From the NCBI GenBank assembly GCA_947494405.1, contig CANLWQ010000137.1, positions 1-5,786 of the forward strand: a stretch of DNA of 5,786 nt, read 5' to 3'. The translations under genes and the position numbers were made by a program. This DNA is from Comamonadaceae bacterium (GTDB taxonomy: Bacteria; Pseudomonadota; Gammaproteobacteria; Burkholderiales; Burkholderiaceae_C). This document shows positions 5,372 to 5,786 of the stretch, piece after piece. Each line of letters opens with the position of its first letter. The first letter of the stretch is position 1. The notes beneath the pieces are model-generated. The model was given only the letters and a program-made list of their open reading frames with translations. It was not told where the DNA came from and did not search any database.

Positions 5372-5374
5372 GGA
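5370..5374 (+). promoter_or_regulatory. Ribosome binding site of the MAPEG gene, overlapping the aroQ stop
   Basis: AAGGA lies 8 nt before the ATG at 5383 and shares its first two bases with the aroQ TAA. This placement suggests the two genes are cotranscribed. Confidence 0.65.
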
Positions 5375-5382
5375 AAAAAGTC

Positions 5383-5757
5383 ATGCATATTCCTGTGCTT
5401 TGTGTCTTGGCTGCGGGTGTCATGCCTTTATTGGGTGCGGCCACTGCGAAATGGGGCTTCAAGGGTTTTGATAACCACAACCCGCGCCAATGGCTGGCCG
5501 AGCAAACCGGTGCGCGAGCCCGTGCCAATGCGGCGCAGCACAACAGCTTTGAGGCGTTTCCTTTTTTTGCTGCGGCTGTTTTACTGGCTTTGCATTTTCA
5601 AGTAGATACCGCCTTGCTTGACAGCCTTTGCTTGGCATTTGTCGCTGCCAGAGTTTTATTTTTTCTGGCCTATTTGTTGGATTGGGCCAATTTACGTACC
5701 CTTTTCTGGACCGTTGGTTACGGCGTGTGTATCGCCATTTACCTACAGATGTTGTAA
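5383..5757 (+). CDS. MAPEG family membrane protein
   Basis: This 124-aa integral membrane protein has four predicted helices (about 4-22, 56-73, 78-98, 104-122). The MAPEG signature lies between and into the second helix: FDNHNPR (29-35), then RANAAQHNSFEAFPFFAAAVL (47-67). R90 in the third helix and the LRTLFWTVGY segment (104-113) are also typical. Eukaryotic MAPEG members are glutathione-dependent enzymes of eicosanoid and detoxification metabolism. Short bacterial members like this are mostly uncharacterised, so no reaction is assigned. It starts 11 nt after the aroQ stop, with a good ribosome binding site, and was probably transcribed with aroQ, though no shared pathway is apparent. The following 29 bases to the window end hold no terminator or recognisable gene. 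Confidence 0.88.
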   Translation: MHIPVLCVLAAGVMPLLGAATAKWGFKGFDNHNPRQWLAEQTGARARANAAQHNSFEAFPFFAAAVLLALHFQVDTALLDSLCLAFVAARVLFFLAYLLDWANLRTLFWTVGYGVCIAIYLQML

Positions 5758-5786
5758 GCCTTCAAGGCCGTCACTTTACTCGGCAA

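Noticed and set aside
5758..5786. GCCTT/AAGGC near-palindrome after the MAPEG gene as a terminator
   Set aside because: A one-base loop cannot form, the relaxed stem is only about 3 bp, and no U-run follows.

Overview
The window looks like a chromosomal segment of a betaproteobacterium, probably Burkholderiales and perhaps Comamonadaceae-like. This is inferred from moderately high GC, dense gene packing and the gene set (bactofilin, type II haloacid dehalogenase, AroQ, MAPEG protein). I see no mobile element, rRNA, tRNA or CRISPR array.

Positions 107-3188 (+) hold a tight four-gene cluster. It encodes a periplasmic ZrgA/DUF2796 protein, an ABC ATPase of the LolD/MacB type, a four-helix FtsX/MacB-type permease, and a secreted DUF3299 protein. 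Gaps are 3 nt, a 4-nt overlap and 17 nt, so they are probably cotranscribed. The likely job is envelope metal (zinc) handling by an ABC machine that resembles the mechanotransmission type rather than a classical importer. The family is known, but its mechanism is poorly understood. This ZrgA is short and lacks the long histidine-rich insert I associate with the family.

Positions 3286-3726 (+) encode a bactofilin, with no peptidase gene beside it in the window. It converges on a two-gene minus-strand unit (4838 down to 3754). That unit encodes a haloacid dehalogenase-type hydrolase with a complete L-DEX active site, overlapping by ATGA with a small secreted four-cysteine protein of unknown function. 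A textbook plus-strand intrinsic terminator preceded by a U-rich tract and three more hairpins lies inside the 3' part of the small secreted gene. It either gives bactofilin mRNA a long structured antisense 3' UTR or marks a small RNA.

Positions 4922-5757 (+) encode AroQ, the type II 3-dehydroquinate dehydratase of the shikimate pathway, followed by a small four-helix MAPEG membrane protein. AroQ appears to have no Shine-Dalgarno sequence, and a -10-like hexamer sits immediately upstream of its ATG, so it may be leaderless. The last 29 bases show no identifiable gene.
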